Notes: generated from the sequence alone by a model not told the origin. 64,000 nucleotides of DNA from Blattamonas nauphoetae (GCA_033064195.1 JARBJD010000030.1:350546-414545), one strand, 5' to 3'; counted from the stretch's first letter, positions 10,195 through 21,912 are shown. Numbers and translations: made by a program.

Positions 10195-11100
10195 TCATCG
10201 TCGAGTCAGGTAAAAGTGACGATGACAGAATTGATGTATCTCTCCACAGCTAGCATTCTCTCTGAGCAGACGGCGTGACGTGCGAGGTTCGGCATGCAGA
10301 ACACAGCCAGGTGCGGTGTGGGCGTGGATGGGAATCATGTGATTGATGACTGGAATGTGTATGTGAGGAGAATCAAAGTTGATTTCGTCATGAATTTCGA
10401 GACGGTGACTGCGTTCACTGCGAGGCCGACGACGACGAATTCGCCGACCCATTCTCCACAACACAACTTGTCACCAAAACAGCACCCTTCTGAGCATCGT
10501 TCAACGCTGTTGCTCCATTCGACTTGATGTTCTGGAGGGAGGACAAAATGAAATTCAACGTGGCTGAGGTTGTACTGCTTGATGATCCAGCTGTGAACAG
10601 TGCTGTTGTGATTGTTGTTGATTTGGATGCATTGTATTCGCATGCGTTGATCTCTACTGTTCCACCCTTCGAATCGAACGAGAGACGCGAGGCAGTGATG
10701 TTTTCCTTCACATTCAACACCACTCTGCCCACGCTCAGTGTGTGGGATGTCAGTGCACTTCTTGATTGATCATTTTGGAAGGGACGGCGATCCTGTTCCC
10801 TGTCTTCCAAGTTCCTTTCTTGTTCACGCCCATTCTCTCTTTCGTTCCAATTGATGGAAATTCATTACATCAGGTGCCAGCTGTGTTGGCAGTGGTGGTT
10901 GAGAATGTTGCTCTCCATTTGACGGGCTGTGCCTCCAGTCAATGATGTTCGGATGGAGGGCTGTCCGTCGATGAGTTTGACAGAGATTGCTCCCCCATTC
11001 GCTGCAGAATACGCTGTGAAGTCGGAATTGCAAGTGTTTTCGTCGATGTCATTGGGAATCCCTCAATGTGGAGAAAAGTGCCGCCTTTGAAGAGAAATTT
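10195..11100 (-). pseudogene. Fragment of a beta-helix-type surface protein
   Basis: On the minus strand the translation shows pieces such as CNSDFTAYSAANGGAISV, and a Ser/Thr/Asn-rich stretch with AALFTAG-like and VLVTSCVVENGSA segments. These patterns (Cys-x-Phe followed by Asn-x-Ala-x-Gly-Gly-Ala) are typical of right-handed beta-helix or polymorphic outer-membrane-like repeats, which form large surface protein families in oxymonads and Trichomonas. The reading frame changes near 11045, and no start, signal peptide or membrane anchor is visible. I read it as a decayed fragment, though unrecognised introns could explain part of the breakage. Confidence 0.45.
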
Positions 11101-11230
11101 CGGTCAATGAGGAAAGAAAGAACGAATATTCATGGAATGAGACAAACAATGAACCTTGTCAGGGAAGACGATGGGATGATGTGAAATAATGATATAAAAA
11201 ACATGAAATTTGGAAAATTCTGATGTCACA

Positions 11231-11535
11231 TCACCGCTTGGCTGTACGCAGAGAAATGAGAAGCATTTGAAACGTTAATAAGAAAAAAGTGGCAGACAAT
11301 AGGACGAATAGAATTGCTGAACCACCGAGCAATATAGAAGGACACGCCCAAGCAGGTTGTTCAAAGATAATCATAGCTTTCTTTGCGGGTGAATATCTAT
11401 CTGCAATGAAGACATCGTTCAGTGGGATTGGAAAAGTGAAGCTGTAGATGGCGAAAGCTAATCCCAGCACGAGAAGAACAATGGCAAAGACCAGTGTGAT
11501 GATTCGATGAGCAAAAAAAGTTTTTCCATGTTTGT
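11231..11535 (-). CDS. Small membrane protein (C-terminal exon)
   Basis: The minus-strand frame ending at 11231 holds two hydrophobic helices: IITLVFAIVLLVLGLAFAI and, after a loop of about 40 residues, SAILFVLLSATFFLLTFQML. It closes with a short basic tail (RTAKR). The frame is open back to about 11590 without an early Met; the internal Met (11470) lies inside the first helix, so an upstream exon is likely. I recognise no family. Two strong helices in a GC-poor setting make a real membrane protein more likely than a chance ORF. Confidence 0.45.
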
Positions 11536-11765
11536 TTTTCTTTTGTGCTCTGAATATTGGTGTGGCCTGGCATTGGAGTGAAATCGTTCATCATGGTTTT
11601 ATCAATTCCTCCAAAAGAATCCAACTTTCCAAAGAGAGTCACAGCACATATTCTAAAATGGTTTTTACACACGATGTCGAGACATATAAATCAAAAATCG
11701 TGGCAACGGTAAAGTTGATGGTTCAACCCGTCATCTTTTCATATTCACGATCTTCCTCATCGAAC

Positions 11766-14213
11766 ATGAATCAAAGCGATTCAATGTCGGTATCATCAAG
11801 TGATATTGACAGCAATCTGACCGAAGCCGAACCTATACGAGATCCAACTCATCGCTACGTCCAGGTTCGACTCCATTTCTCTGAATCTTTTTTTTCGTTT
11901 TAAAGGAATCATCGACTTTATTCTATCGAAGTACATACAAGCGACTATATCGTGCTTATGATATCAAGACTGGATTGGAAGTTGCGTGGAGTGAAACTCT
12001 TCTCTGGGATTGCACAGATTCTGATTTTGACGAAATTGACCAAAGCGTCTGCACCTCTTCTTATTAACTTGTAATTCATGAACCCACTCAGCTTTCTATC
12101 CTCACTACTGTTCGACACCCCTCTCTAGTCACGTACATGTCCCATTGGCTGGAGAGAGAAAAGAGCATGCTCGTAGTCATCAGAGAATACATGTATGGTG
12201 TCACCCTCAAGTCGTATGAACATTTTTCTGCGTTACCTATTAAGTTTTGTCGAAACAAGAGGAATTCCACGTCTGCCGATTGCCCTCAGATGGGCCAAAC
12301 AAATCTTGAGTTGTTTTTCTTCTCTCCATGCTCTTTCTCCTCCTATATGCTATCGTGCTCTCCAATCTGACAATGTATATATTCGGACTTCAGTTGGGTC
12401 AGTAAAATTGAGTACTCTTCGCTCTGACAAAGTGACCAAACATATCCCACCTTCAGCTCGGGCTATTTCTCCAAACTATGCTGCACCCGAGTATTACCAC
12501 AGTGACTGCACTGTAAAATCTGACATCTTCTCATTTGGAATGTTCCTTCTCTTCCTCTTGACTGGCAAGGAGTCTTATCATGATGTCGATGAACCCTCCC
12601 AGATCGAGGAACTTGTCCGCCAAGGTCAACTCCCATCAATCCTCAACACTGTGTCTGTACCAGAGCTTCATGGTATTATCTCACAATGTCTCAGTGTTGA
12701 CCCAGATGCCAGACCAACCGCAATTGGACTCCTTGCCCAGCCCATTTTTTCATTGGCTTCACCATCAATGGAAACGCAAGACGATTCTCAGCCTCCTCCC
12801 ACCATCTTTCCGACAACACTCCAAATGAATCATACCAGTCCTCCTCGCAGAGACGAGGAAACGGGATCCAATACCCGACACTACGTCTTCGAAAAACCAG
12901 AGAAACCTTCTCACTCCAATCCACACAACCTTAGACAATCTGCAGCAGATCTGACGAAATTGTATGTGATGTTGAGTGACGACACGTTCATGAATTTTGT
13001 CGATGGCTTGAAAAAGCATCACTTGGCAGCGCAAACACAACAAAACGAAATCAACAGCGATTCTGAATCACAGACGCTGCATGGAACAACTCAAAACGAT
13101 GTATCACGTCAAATCCACAACCATCACAAGTCACTCTCCAATCCCCCACCCTCGTCCTCCGAATCCCAAGATTTCTCCCATCCACCTCGTCATGCACCCC
13201 ACGATGCTTCTGCAGACCAGCCAGACATCTCGCCATACCTCGCCCAACTCCACACCCTCTTCAGAAGCTACCAACGCCTCCGCCACATCGATCTGGGCGA
13301 CACGACGTCGTACGACATCTCAACTGCCCCGCCGCGGCTGGTGAAATGTGTGGACAAGCTTGAGAAGCTGCTGTCGCTGGATTTGTCGACGTTTCTGGTG
13401 TCGCTGTGGAAGAACAAGACTTTCATGCAGAACCTGCACACCGCCAACGACCTCGCCCTCGTCAACCCGCGCCAGCCGCACCAGCACCGGCACCGGACCT
13501 ACCGCCCTCCACAAGCAGTGTCGTCCACCACTCCGATGCCCAGCCGCGAGAACGAGTCCCCGAAAGGCGACAACGAGCTGAAGTGGCTTCTGGGCGTACT
13601 GAAGGACAAAATTGACCCGCAGGCTCTGACCACAGCCATCCACGAGACAATCGTGCAGCTCGACAAGCACCGCACTCCGCCGGCCATGTCCGTGCTCGTC
13701 CCGTCGCCAAAACCAAAACAGAAGCGGATTGAGTCTGAAGAGCCGTTCGCCAATTCGTCGCGTCTTCCCCAGCCCGCCCATTCGTCGTCACATGCCCGCT
13801 ACAACACCAGTCCAGGCCCCCCTCTGCTTCTTTCCAACACACACGCTCTCGTCCACGACAGGGAAGACCGCTTCCGGTCTCCGCTTCGGCAGAAGCACAA
13901 CATCTCCGAAGAGACGCCCTCTCCGAGCATCCCCTTCCCCTCACCGTCGCCTGTCTCCCTGCAGGGCACGCCCTCCATCCGCCCTGCTCTGAACATGCTC
14001 AACTCCACCGAAAAGAACATCCGCCAGTCGATGCTCAACCTGTACGACGCGTACCTCGACATGTTCACCCCCTTCCTCACCGACACCGCCAACGCGGAGT
14101 GGTACAACGGGATTGTGCAGGACGCTGTGCGCCGCGTGGAGGAGGTTGTGCGAGAGACTAACGAGAAGATTACGGCCGGATTGATGAAAGGGCGGGAGGA
14201 AGACAACGGATGA
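11766..14213 (+). CDS. WNK-like pseudokinase
   Basis: Exons 11766-11864, 11906-12046 and 12092 onward are joined by introns of 41 and 45 bp, both phase 0. The kinase domain resembles WNK kinases: TYKRLYRAYD keeps a Lys where WNK has its unusual catalytic Lys, EVAWSE replaces the usual VAIK, and then come MSHWLEREKSMLVVIREYM, APEYYHSDCTVKSDIFSFGM and CLSVDPDARPT. The catalytic loop reads YRALQSDN instead of HRDxKxxN, and no DFG is present (LSTL), so it should lack phosphotransfer activity. After about 12740 follows a long Pro/Ser/His-rich region (GC-rich) ending in a helical tail. The frame changes by one base near a T5 run at 12223-12227, either an indel, an assembly error or decay. Confidence 0.75.
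11865..11905 (+). other. Intron 1 of the WNK-like gene (41 bp)
   Basis: It begins GTTCGA after CAG and ends TTTTAAAG; phase 0. Without removal the frame stops soon after. Its removal joins the kinase N-terminus. Confidence 0.7.
12047..12091 (+). other. Intron 2 of the WNK-like gene (45 bp)
   Basis: It begins GTCTGC and ends ACTCAG; phase 0. It contains an in-frame TAA and joins the N-lobe to the LSILTTVRHPSLV segment. The same GTCTGC donor is used in the SPRY-like gene. Confidence 0.7.
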
Positions 14214-14309
14214 AAGCAAATCCACTCCCAACGTGATATGTAGCATTTTTATGCGATTTGTCGACTTCTAATCGGCTTTTCCTTTTGCTCTCATGTTTTT
14301 CAATTTCAG

Positions 14310-17300
14310 ATGTATGTTTTAACTTTCACTGAAATTGATGTTTTCACCCGTTCTCCCAAATCTTGTGATCAAACCAAGATCAGAATGCTAAACGGGGCAC
14401 TGACACTAACTCAGTTCCAAGACCTCCAAGAACCACCAGATCCTCTTTCACTATGTACATTTACTTGGAACGTCAATAATTCTAGCCCACCCGACTCTTA
14501 TTCTCTCCTCACATTCATCGACAGAATTGCTCTTTTAACGGAAAAGAAAGAGGAGGAACGGATCCAAAAATTGACTGTCCATCATGCATCTGATCCTTTA
14601 AATCCTTTTCAGAAACAGCAAATTCGTCAATCACAGTCTGATTCAAATTCTTCCAACTCACAACAAGATCCTTCCTCTCCCGACAATTCACGCCCAAAGC
14701 TTCCCCCTCCCCTTCCGTCCCTTCCTCCACCTCATGTATTCTTTTTTGGATTCCAGGAAGTTGATTTGACTGCCGGTGGACTCCTTAAACAGGACACTGG
14801 GAAATCAGCTCTCTGGCGTGACGCTCTTGGAAAGGTTCTCAACATATACTACACATCACGTGCATACACAAGTAGAATCCAAGATGAGATTAATGCTTGT
14901 CAAAGAAAACTCGACAAATGGAGAGACTTCCACCACAGCAAGACGGACAAGTCCGAGCAAGGAGAATCACGTGATAATTATCCTTCAAACTCACCTGCAT
15001 CTCATCCTTCCATTCAACCCGAGACTCCCACTCCAACTGTAGTCCAACAATCCATCTGGTCGATGCAAGCGTACATCGACCAACTATCAAAATCCTCCAA
15101 AGAGCCATTTGTCTGTATCCAAGACAAGCAATTTGTCGGTGTCGCGTCTGTTTTATTTGTGCGTCGAGAACTTGTTCCATTTTTCGTTTCAATCGAAACA
15201 AAAATCGTTGGAACAGGATTCATGAAAACGATGGGCAACAAAGGTGGAATTGGAATCAGCCTTCAGCTTGAATGGAAGGACCATTCTTCTTCACCTGGAT
15301 CATCAAATGTTCACTCTTTTCCTGGCGAAAAAGCCATTGTCAAAGCACGAATCCAGAATTTTCGCTCTTCGGACACTTTCTCAACTATTTCATCCGCTCT
15401 CCCCCGCAAAACAACTAAAGTGTCGCTCTGTATGCTCAATGCACATCTAGCAGCGGGATCTAAACAATTTAAACGAAGACTTGAAGACTATTCACAAATC
15501 ATGAAAAATATGATCTTTACTCGCCTTTTCATCCAGCGTTCTCCTTCCCCGTCTCTTCTAAATTCTGAGAAAAGCAGCTTACGCCTTTCAAACTCAAATC
15601 CGTCTCCTCTTTCTTCTCCAAATCCCATTTCTCATACGTCGTTCAAGGACGGCCAATCACTTCAAAGCCAACCGCGTACTCGCGCTGGCACTCAAGGAAA
15701 CCTCCCACACATCACATCTTTACTCCTCACCGAACTTATTGAACGCCAAAACAGTTTCCGGTCCAGCACAATCTCAGATCCTTCTTCCGACAAGCCCAAA
15801 CTCACTCCTCTCCCACCAGCTCCACTCCCTGCCGTCGCTCTTGGGCGAGAGTCCATAGCAACCCTCACCGATGATTGGGAGGACCTCCCTCTTGACCAGG
15901 GCGGGCCAGATCCGTCAGGAGCAGGTCGTGTGTTCGACCACGACCTCATCTTCTTCATCGGCGATCTGAACTTCCGCGTGACGGCGCCGATGGACAACGT
16001 GCACGGAGCGATCCAAGCCTTCAACCGGAGCAAGAAGGAGACGTGGGAGCGCAACATGCGGCAGAAGTTCTTTGAGGACAAGATGAAGGAGCTGGAGAAG
16101 ATGCGGGTGGAGTACGAGCGGCTCGAGGCCGAGCGGAAGAAGCAAGACGAGGAGCACGCTCTGATGAGCGTGGAGGACCAGCTCTCGTCGAGGATCCGAA
16201 ATCCCGACACAGAAGACACTGTGGAGCAGGACACAGCGCAGGCCGAGCCGGATGTCGTTGAACAGACGGCCGTAGCAGAATGCGCAGAGGCCAAAGAGAG
16301 GGAAGCAGAGCAGATCCCAACCCATCTGAAGGAGGAGGTGCAGCGGCTGATTGAGGAGGAGAGCGAGGACGAGGACATTCCTCTTCCCGAAGGCACTCCG
16401 CCCCCGCTCAGCCAGGACGAGGACGAGGAACCCCCGCCGATCCCATCGGACTCCGAGTTGGACGAGAGCGATGAGGGGAAGGAGGACGATGCACACGAAC
16501 AGGATCTCGTTGAAGAAAGATCGAGTGAAAAGGAAGTGGATGCAAAGATGCTGGAAGAAGACACACACTCAACCCCAAAAGAAGCACAGCCTCCCCGCAA
16601 ACTCCAACCAGCTCCTCTTCCGCCTCCATCCCAACTCGACGCAGAAACACCCGCAGATACGTCGGATGCCGCCCTCTCGACACAAGACCTGCTCAAACAG
16701 AAGCCTCTCTTCATTTCTCCCTTCGACGTCAACAAACGGCGCGAAACAGTTGTCAAGACGATGACACAAAACACCCACAGTCTGTCCTTGCTCCGTCAAC
16801 TTTTCCATCTCGCCTTGTTCTTTCTTCTTGTTCTCTCGTCTTGTTCTCTCTTCTTTCTCACATGATCCCACTTTTCTATTCTCTCCTGCTGCCCTCCCAG
16901 TCCACCAAACGGAACGGCCTCCCCATCTCGCCCACCCGCTCGAGTACCTTCTCGCCCACGACCAGCTGCTCGAGGAGTGGAAGAGGTTGAAGGAGGAACG
17001 AGCGACAGGCAACTTTGCCAAAGATCCCGAAGAAAAAGACAAGGACAAGGAGAAGAGTGAATTTGAAATCCCGCCCTTCCTCGGGTTCCACGAAGGACCG
17101 ATCACGTTCTTGCCAAGTTACAAGATGCTGAAGGGAACCAACAAGTATTACAAAGTGTGCCCTCTTCCGTCCTCTCCATCGTCTCTCGCCATCCTCACTC
17201 TCTCTTTTTTTCTTCTTTGTCGCAGAACGACGAAAAGCCTCGTGTCCCAAGTTGGTGTGATCGTGTGTTGTGGACGACGGGAGATGAGATGGCCGCACTG

Positions 17301-18401
17301 GAAAAGAAGGAGAGACGAGAAAAGGAGTTAAGGACAATTGAGGAAGAGAAAAAGCGGAAGGAGGAAGAAGAGAAGAAGAAGGAAAAAAAGCGGAAAGAGG
17401 AGGAAGAGAAACACCGGAAGGAGGAAGAAGAGAAGAAGGAAAGAAAGAGGAAAGAGGATGAAGAGAAGCACCGGAAGGAACAGGAAGGAAAGCGGAAAGA
17501 AGAGGACAAGAAGAAAGACATTCTTCCCAATCCCTTCATCAAACTGCCTCCCCTCCCTCCGCCCTCTCTCCCCGTCGAGGAAGCTGAAGAAGTGGAGAAC
17601 ACCCCGAAAGAGACAACTCCCACGAGCTTCGATGACACCGAAGAAGACAGACGAGACGAGGAGAAAGACAAGCACCAGCATCCTTCGGAGACTGAAGAGA
17701 CAGACGCACACACTAAGCATCACCAGCCAGCGGAGCGCGATTTGGAGAAGGAGAATCATGCTGCCTCAGCGAAACAGCAAGAAATCGTCGAAACAACTTC
17801 GCCAGAAGAAGAGGCGGTCGAAGGCAATTCTTCTGAACCGACACCTCTCGACAAGAAAGAAGAACAAACCAACTCAGACTCTCTCGACCCAAAAGAACGG
17901 CTCACTGCGGACTCAGACACGGGAGTGGAGAAGGCCTCGGAGGAGATCGAGCAAAGCAAGCGTCCTTGCCGCATCGAGCAGCTGTTCTACCACTCCTTCG
18001 ACTTCTCCTTCATTTCCGACCACTTCCCAGTCTTCTCTCTCTTCTCTGTGACGCTCAGCCCCACCGCCTGCCAGCACAGAACCGACCTTTGGCACAAAAG
18101 AATGGAGTTTGAACGAGATTCCCCTCCCAACGGTTTTCATTTCTTCCTCCTTTCTTCTTCTTCAGTATTTGCACAGGACGCAGACGAGCTCGTCTTTCTG
18201 CAGCAGATGCACACTCGCCATCTCGAAAGTCTGAAGCGAAAGAAGCCAACAGCCCCGCCTGAAGTTAACTCGCCGCTTCTTGTCGCCTCTGACCCATCTC
18301 TGACTGCTCCACACACACAGAGCGAGAGCACCTTCTCAGAAGAACGGAAGAAGCGCCCCCAGCCGCCTCCTGTCGCTCCTCCTCCCTCCAACGATGTTTG
18401 A
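14310..18401 (+). CDS. Inositol polyphosphate 5-phosphatase with split catalytic domain
   Basis: It would remove the 5-phosphate from phosphoinositides or soluble inositol phosphates. All family motifs occur in order: FTWNVNN (about residue 52), FGFQEVD, GTGFMKTMGNKGGIGI, LNAHLAAG, IGDLNFRV (about residue 551), EGPITFLPSYK, PSWCDRVLW and SDHFPV. Introns are 16780-16900 (121 bp, phase 1) and 17155-17225 (71 bp, phase 0). The domain carries large acidic and Pro-rich insertions. The most striking is a Lys/Glu-rich coiled coil of about 70 residues plus an acidic stretch between PSWCDRVLW and SDHFPV, which are normally about 40 residues apart. A third intron (about 18048-18177) is possible but not needed. 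The C-terminus is Pro/Lys-rich. The start at 14310 follows a CAG and could be an exon border. Confidence 0.85.
16780..16900 (+). other. Intron 1 of the 5-phosphatase gene (121 bp)
   Basis: Donor GTCTGT, pyrimidine-rich body, acceptor CCTCCCAG. Phase 1 joins the upstream frame to the EYLLAHDQLLEEWKRL exon. A donor at 16795 has the same phase and cannot be excluded. Confidence 0.65.
17155..17225 (+). other. Intron 2 of the 5-phosphatase gene (71 bp)
   Basis: It begins GTGTGC after AACAAGTATTACAAA and ends TGTCGCAG; phase 0. It joins GTNKYYK to NDEKPRVPSWCDR, exactly as the family alignment requires. Confidence 0.85.
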
Positions 18402-18441
18402 CGTATTTTGTGACCTTTCTTACTTCCGTCTCTTTCTTGCA

Positions 18442-19585
18442 CTATTTGATTTTGTGGGTTATGTGTGTGTGACTGTCAAAAATTAGGAGTGAAGTGCAAA
18501 ACTCGACGAATGGTGAATGAAGACAAAAAGGAAGAGAGCTCCAGTAGTACCGCAATTCAGCTTCATAAAGATCGTTTCCATCGGAAAAGAACTTATGGGT
18601 TCGGGTATCAAGCGGAAGCGGCTCCTCAGAGTTCACGAGAAACAACCCAAGCTTCTTCTCGCCAGGGACATTGTTATTGTTCCGCAAATGTTCCGACCGG
18701 GCCACATCATCAATGATACGGCCAATTACCAAATTTTTGTTGACAAAGTACGTCGTCGTCGTTCCGTCTGGGAGTCGAATGTCGATGAAGACTTTGTCCG
18801 AATATCCAACTTTTGAATCGCCCTGGAACATCACAAGGACGCAAATCACACCTTCGCTTTGAGCCGCTTTGCTCTCTGTTCTCCGAACGTGAATTTTTGG
18901 CGATTTTGTGACTTAGATTGGACAGAATTACCATTTCCAGGGAATGAATGCGTGTTCGCTTGATGAGATGAGTTGAATTGAGTGCATGTGTGTGATTCAG
19001 GAAGATGATGCCTATTGAATGTGTGCATTCATGAATAAGAGTGATTTGGCAAACCTGATGCAGAGACGCTTATTGCAGTATGGACAGAAAATCGGAACGA
19101 GTACCCGTGCAGAGCATCCTCCATACTCACACTTGACCAGTCCTGAGCGTCGTTTTGCAGACGAGCAGCCTTTCAATGAATGCCTTTTCAACTACGAAAG
19201 TGAATCAGGAGATGGGAGGATATACCGCAGCATTCGAATCTTCGTAAGGCTCAAGAATGATCACTTGCGAGCAGAGTTCGCATTTCACAGCCCGAAGATC
19301 AGGAATTTTGCTTAAAGTGTCTACTTGAGATGAACGAAGAAAAAACGGATACAGGAGCAATGATGTTCGTTCGGATGTGAATGATGCGCACAGAATAACA
19401 ACCCACAACTGAAAAAAGACAAAATAAACGAGAATATATCGAATGGACGGAAATTATATACGAGTTGCATTTGTGCGGTAAAAAGTCGAGTTGGTTGCAA
19501 GATGGTTCACCACAACTAAGATTTCGAGCTATATGAAAACAAACAATACAAACTGGACACCATAATCTTCAGCGACCTTCTCCAT
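18442..19585 (-). CDS. ZFAND2-like AN1 zinc-finger protein
   Basis: Seven exons give 307 codons: 19585-19561, 19528-19462, 19408-19353, 19323-19226, 19191-19055, 19011-18852, 18822-18442. The six introns are 29-53 bp and all begin GT and end AG. The joined product has a first AN1 finger (CNQLDFLPHKC, then LLFCAHHSHPNEHHC), a middle CELC region and a second AN1 finger (CEYGGCSARVLVPIFCPYC, then LCIRHHLPESHTC). The C-terminal ~120 residues resemble a ubiquitin-like fold. ZFAND2 and Cuz1 proteins act with the proteasome and p97 in stress-induced protein quality control; that role is inferred. Every zinc ligand is restored only by these splices, which supports the model strongly. It is convergent with the 5-phosphatase gene, 40 bp away. 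Confidence 0.9.
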
Positions 19586-20035
19586 TTGATTAACGAAATG
19601 TTTGTGGGTGGATCGTGGGTGAAAGTCGTCAGATGGAGAAGCCGAAGAAATAAGTCAATGTCTATAACAAAGAACATTGTTGGAGCATTTGTATGATTGT
19701 GTGGAGATCAGACTTTGTGGGGTTCAGGAAAAATATGTGAGTATTTCAGTTTGTTGCAATCAAAAATAGGAAATTTCACCATGAAAGGATCACATAAAAA
19801 AGGAGGAAAGTGTTGTACAAGTGTTGAGGACAGTTTATCGGCTCGCAACGAGCAAAGATCTTTCGAGAGAATCAGGAGAAAAGGATCATGTTGGTGTAGT
19901 CCAGTGCTGCATTGGGTGATATTTTCAAAAATGGAATCGATGCATAATTTGCCTGCGATTCCATTATCGGAATGATTTCACTTGATACATTGATGAGTAT
20001 TTCGGAAGGTGTCACAAATGATCTTACCATAACCC
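19586..20035. other. Intergenic, divergent promoters
   Basis: This 450-bp AT-rich space separates the divergent ZFAND2-like and SPRY-like genes and should hold both promoters. No conserved box or convincing ORF is visible; the start-codon motif of the Polinton genes is absent. Confidence 0.5.
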
Positions 20036-20856
20036 ATGATCCCACCTCCTCCACCACCTGCGGCCCCACCCGCCCCTGCTGCTTCAACCAATCAAGGGCC
20101 AGTCGTTTTTAAGCCTGGCCCACTCGATATGAAGGGCATACCATTCCCTGAACTCCTGATGTCGGATCCGTGCCTCTTCGATGTTTCGGAAGAAACAGTT
20201 ATTCGTACAAAGATTGGACGTTCAAAGGAAGGTTTTGCCTCAAGAGCATCATTTGCACTGAAAGAACCTTTCACAAGTGGAGTCACATCCCTCACATTCA
20301 CCGTTCCTGTTGTTGGAGCCACGGATAGTGCGATTTTCTCATCCTCAATCTTTTAGCCTTCTATGGTTCTGTTAATGTTGCCATTCTCCCGTCGAATGTC
20401 ATCGTTCCCCCACTCAGGAAATACATTGCGAGCCCGCTCAGTCGCCTCTTCTTTTTTCTCATGTTCACTCCTCCAGATGCATGCACATTGCATTACAGTG
20501 ATGGAAAACTTGCAGCAACAATTCGTCAAAATGCAACAGAACCCGAGACACTAGCCTGCCATAGCCCGCTCGAAGAGGGTGACATCATCAGAGTTGAAGT
20601 GGACATGGACTCAACACCACGTGTTGCTCAGTTTTTCGTGAACGGTAAAGCTGGCAGTGCGTATGTTTCACACTTGCCCAGTTCAGTCCGTCTTGCTGTC
20701 TGCATTTGACCTCTCTTCTCACATTTATCTCAGTGGCAAGCGAATCTCCACCAAACAAGAGTTCGTCTATTGGATATTTCCAAACTGACACATGCAACTC
20801 CAATTCCAAAAAATGCCAAGGAACTGAAACTGAATCAAATTCTCACCTTCCTGTGA
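20036..20856 (+). CDS. SPRY-like domain protein
   Basis: Exons 20036-20327, 20357-20697 and 20734-20856 join to 251 codons. The introns are 29 bp (20328-20356, phase 1) and 36 bp (20698-20733, phase 0). After a Pro/Ala-rich N-terminus (PPPPPPAAPPAPAA), the sequence has the layout of the SPRY-like proteins that are abundant in oxymonads: a GRSKEGFASRASFALKEP stretch, a CTLHYSDGKLAATIR strand pair, and GDIIRVEVDMDSTPRVAQFF followed by VNGKAG. Such domains mediate protein binding; the partner is unknown. The start lacks an upstream in-frame Met, but an additional 5' exon cannot be excluded. Confidence 0.65.
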
Positions 20857-21006
20857 AACAGATTATAGTTAATTATTCTCTGTGTTACTCTCACTTAATC
20901 TCCTTTATTGAATTGTTTGTGACAATATTGAGAAAAACAGGAACGCAATCCGAACTCACGTGAAAGAAATTTGGGAGAGCGCAAAGTGCGCACGATGGAG
21001 ACGAAC

Positions 21007-21912
21007 TCACTGCCCCATCTTGAGTGGGCAGTCTTTAACGACATGACCAGTACGATGACAGAAAAAGCAAATGCGTTTATCTTCGTTTGGACAGTCCTTG
21101 CTTCTGTGCCCTGCCCGTCCGCATTTGAAGCAAGAATCGTGTCTGACCTCCGGTGGTCCATTGCGATTAGAATTGTGTGATGGGCAATTGGCAAACATAT
21201 GCCCACGGCGTCCACAGCGGAAGCAGCGGATTTTGTCGTTCTCATTTGGGGTTGTCTGGATGACTGGGAGAACAATGACAGTATGGGGCTGGTCCGTGAT
21301 CGAATTGAAAACATGGTTGACAGTCAATGGAGCTGGTCCCTTACCTGAAGGTCGGAATATTGTTGATGGAGAGAATGACGTGATGGGAGGGAACTCGAAG
21401 GAGGGTGTGTAATCTTCAGGCAGAGACGGAGAGACGGAGCAAGAGTCGGAGCTGCTCTGGTTGGGTGTTAGCGATGGACTGTCTTTGAAGGATGATCTGC
21501 CGCTTGTTGGCGGTGGACTGTAACTTTCTGATGGATTGTTCGGATTGGGCGACGGAGTGTACGGGTGAGAGGCATTTGCTGAAAAGGACATCTCTTGATC
21601 AATTGGGCCAAAGCAATTCGGGAACTGGAGAGAATTCAAGTTTTGAGCATCGTTTGGTGGCATGGCGCAAAAGAGGTCCAACGGTGGAGAGGTCCCAAGT
21701 GACGGATATTCGGGCTCGAGTTTGGGAGCATCCTTGAGAGGATAACTCTCTGCACAGTTAGAAAACGTATTGATTGGAACCAATCCTTCTGAGAAGCATT
21801 CACTGGGGTTGAAACTTGTCAACGATGAGAAATCAGGTGCTTCTTTATAATCAGGCCAAGGGTAGAAAACGGAATCACTGAAAGAGACATAGTTGATAGG
21901 TTGGAAAGTCAT
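21007..21912 (-). CDS. CCHC zinc-knuckle protein (CNBP/Gis2-like)
   Basis: This 301-codon single-exon gene ends in three CCHC knuckles of the form CxxCxxxxHxxxxC: residues 230-243 (CFRCGRRGHMFANC), 261-274 (CFKCGRAGHRSKDC) and 282-295 (CFFCHRTGHVVKDC). The first 220 residues are Pro/Ser/Asn-rich and probably disordered. Knuckle arrays of this kind bind single-stranded RNA or DNA, as in CNBP/Gis2 and splicing factors. There is no Gag, protease or integrase nearby, so it is more likely a host RNA-binding protein than a retroelement gene. It is convergent with the SPRY-like gene and stops with TGA. Confidence 0.8.
   Translation of the reverse strand: MTFQPINYVSFSDSVFYPWPDYKEAPDFSSLTSFNPSECFSEGLVPINTFSNCAESYPLKDAPKLEPEYPSLGTSPPLDLFCAMPPNDAQNLNSLQFPNCFGPIDQEMSFSANASHPYTPSPNPNNPSESYSPPPTSGRSSFKDSPSLTPNQSSSDSCSVSPSLPEDYTPSFEFPPITSFSPSTIFRPSGKGPAPLTVNHVFNSITDQPHTVIVLPVIQTTPNENDKIRCFRCGRRGHMFANCPSHNSNRNGPPEVRHDSCFKCGRAGHRSKDCPNEDKRICFFCHRTGHVVKDCPLKMGQ

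Noticed and set aside
12201-12265. A 64-bp intron to explain the frame change in the WNK-like kinase
   Set aside because: It would remove VTLKSY and IFLRYLL, which match the WNK consensus; a one-base change at T5 fits better.
15692-16774. Antisense 360-codon ORF opposite the 5-phosphatase gene
   Set aside because: Ser-rich shadow of an acidic coding region; all catalytic motifs are on the plus strand.
21007-21912. Zinc-knuckle ORF as a retroviral Gag
   Set aside because: No protease, RT or integrase adjoins it and it has three regular knuckles as in CNBP-like host proteins.
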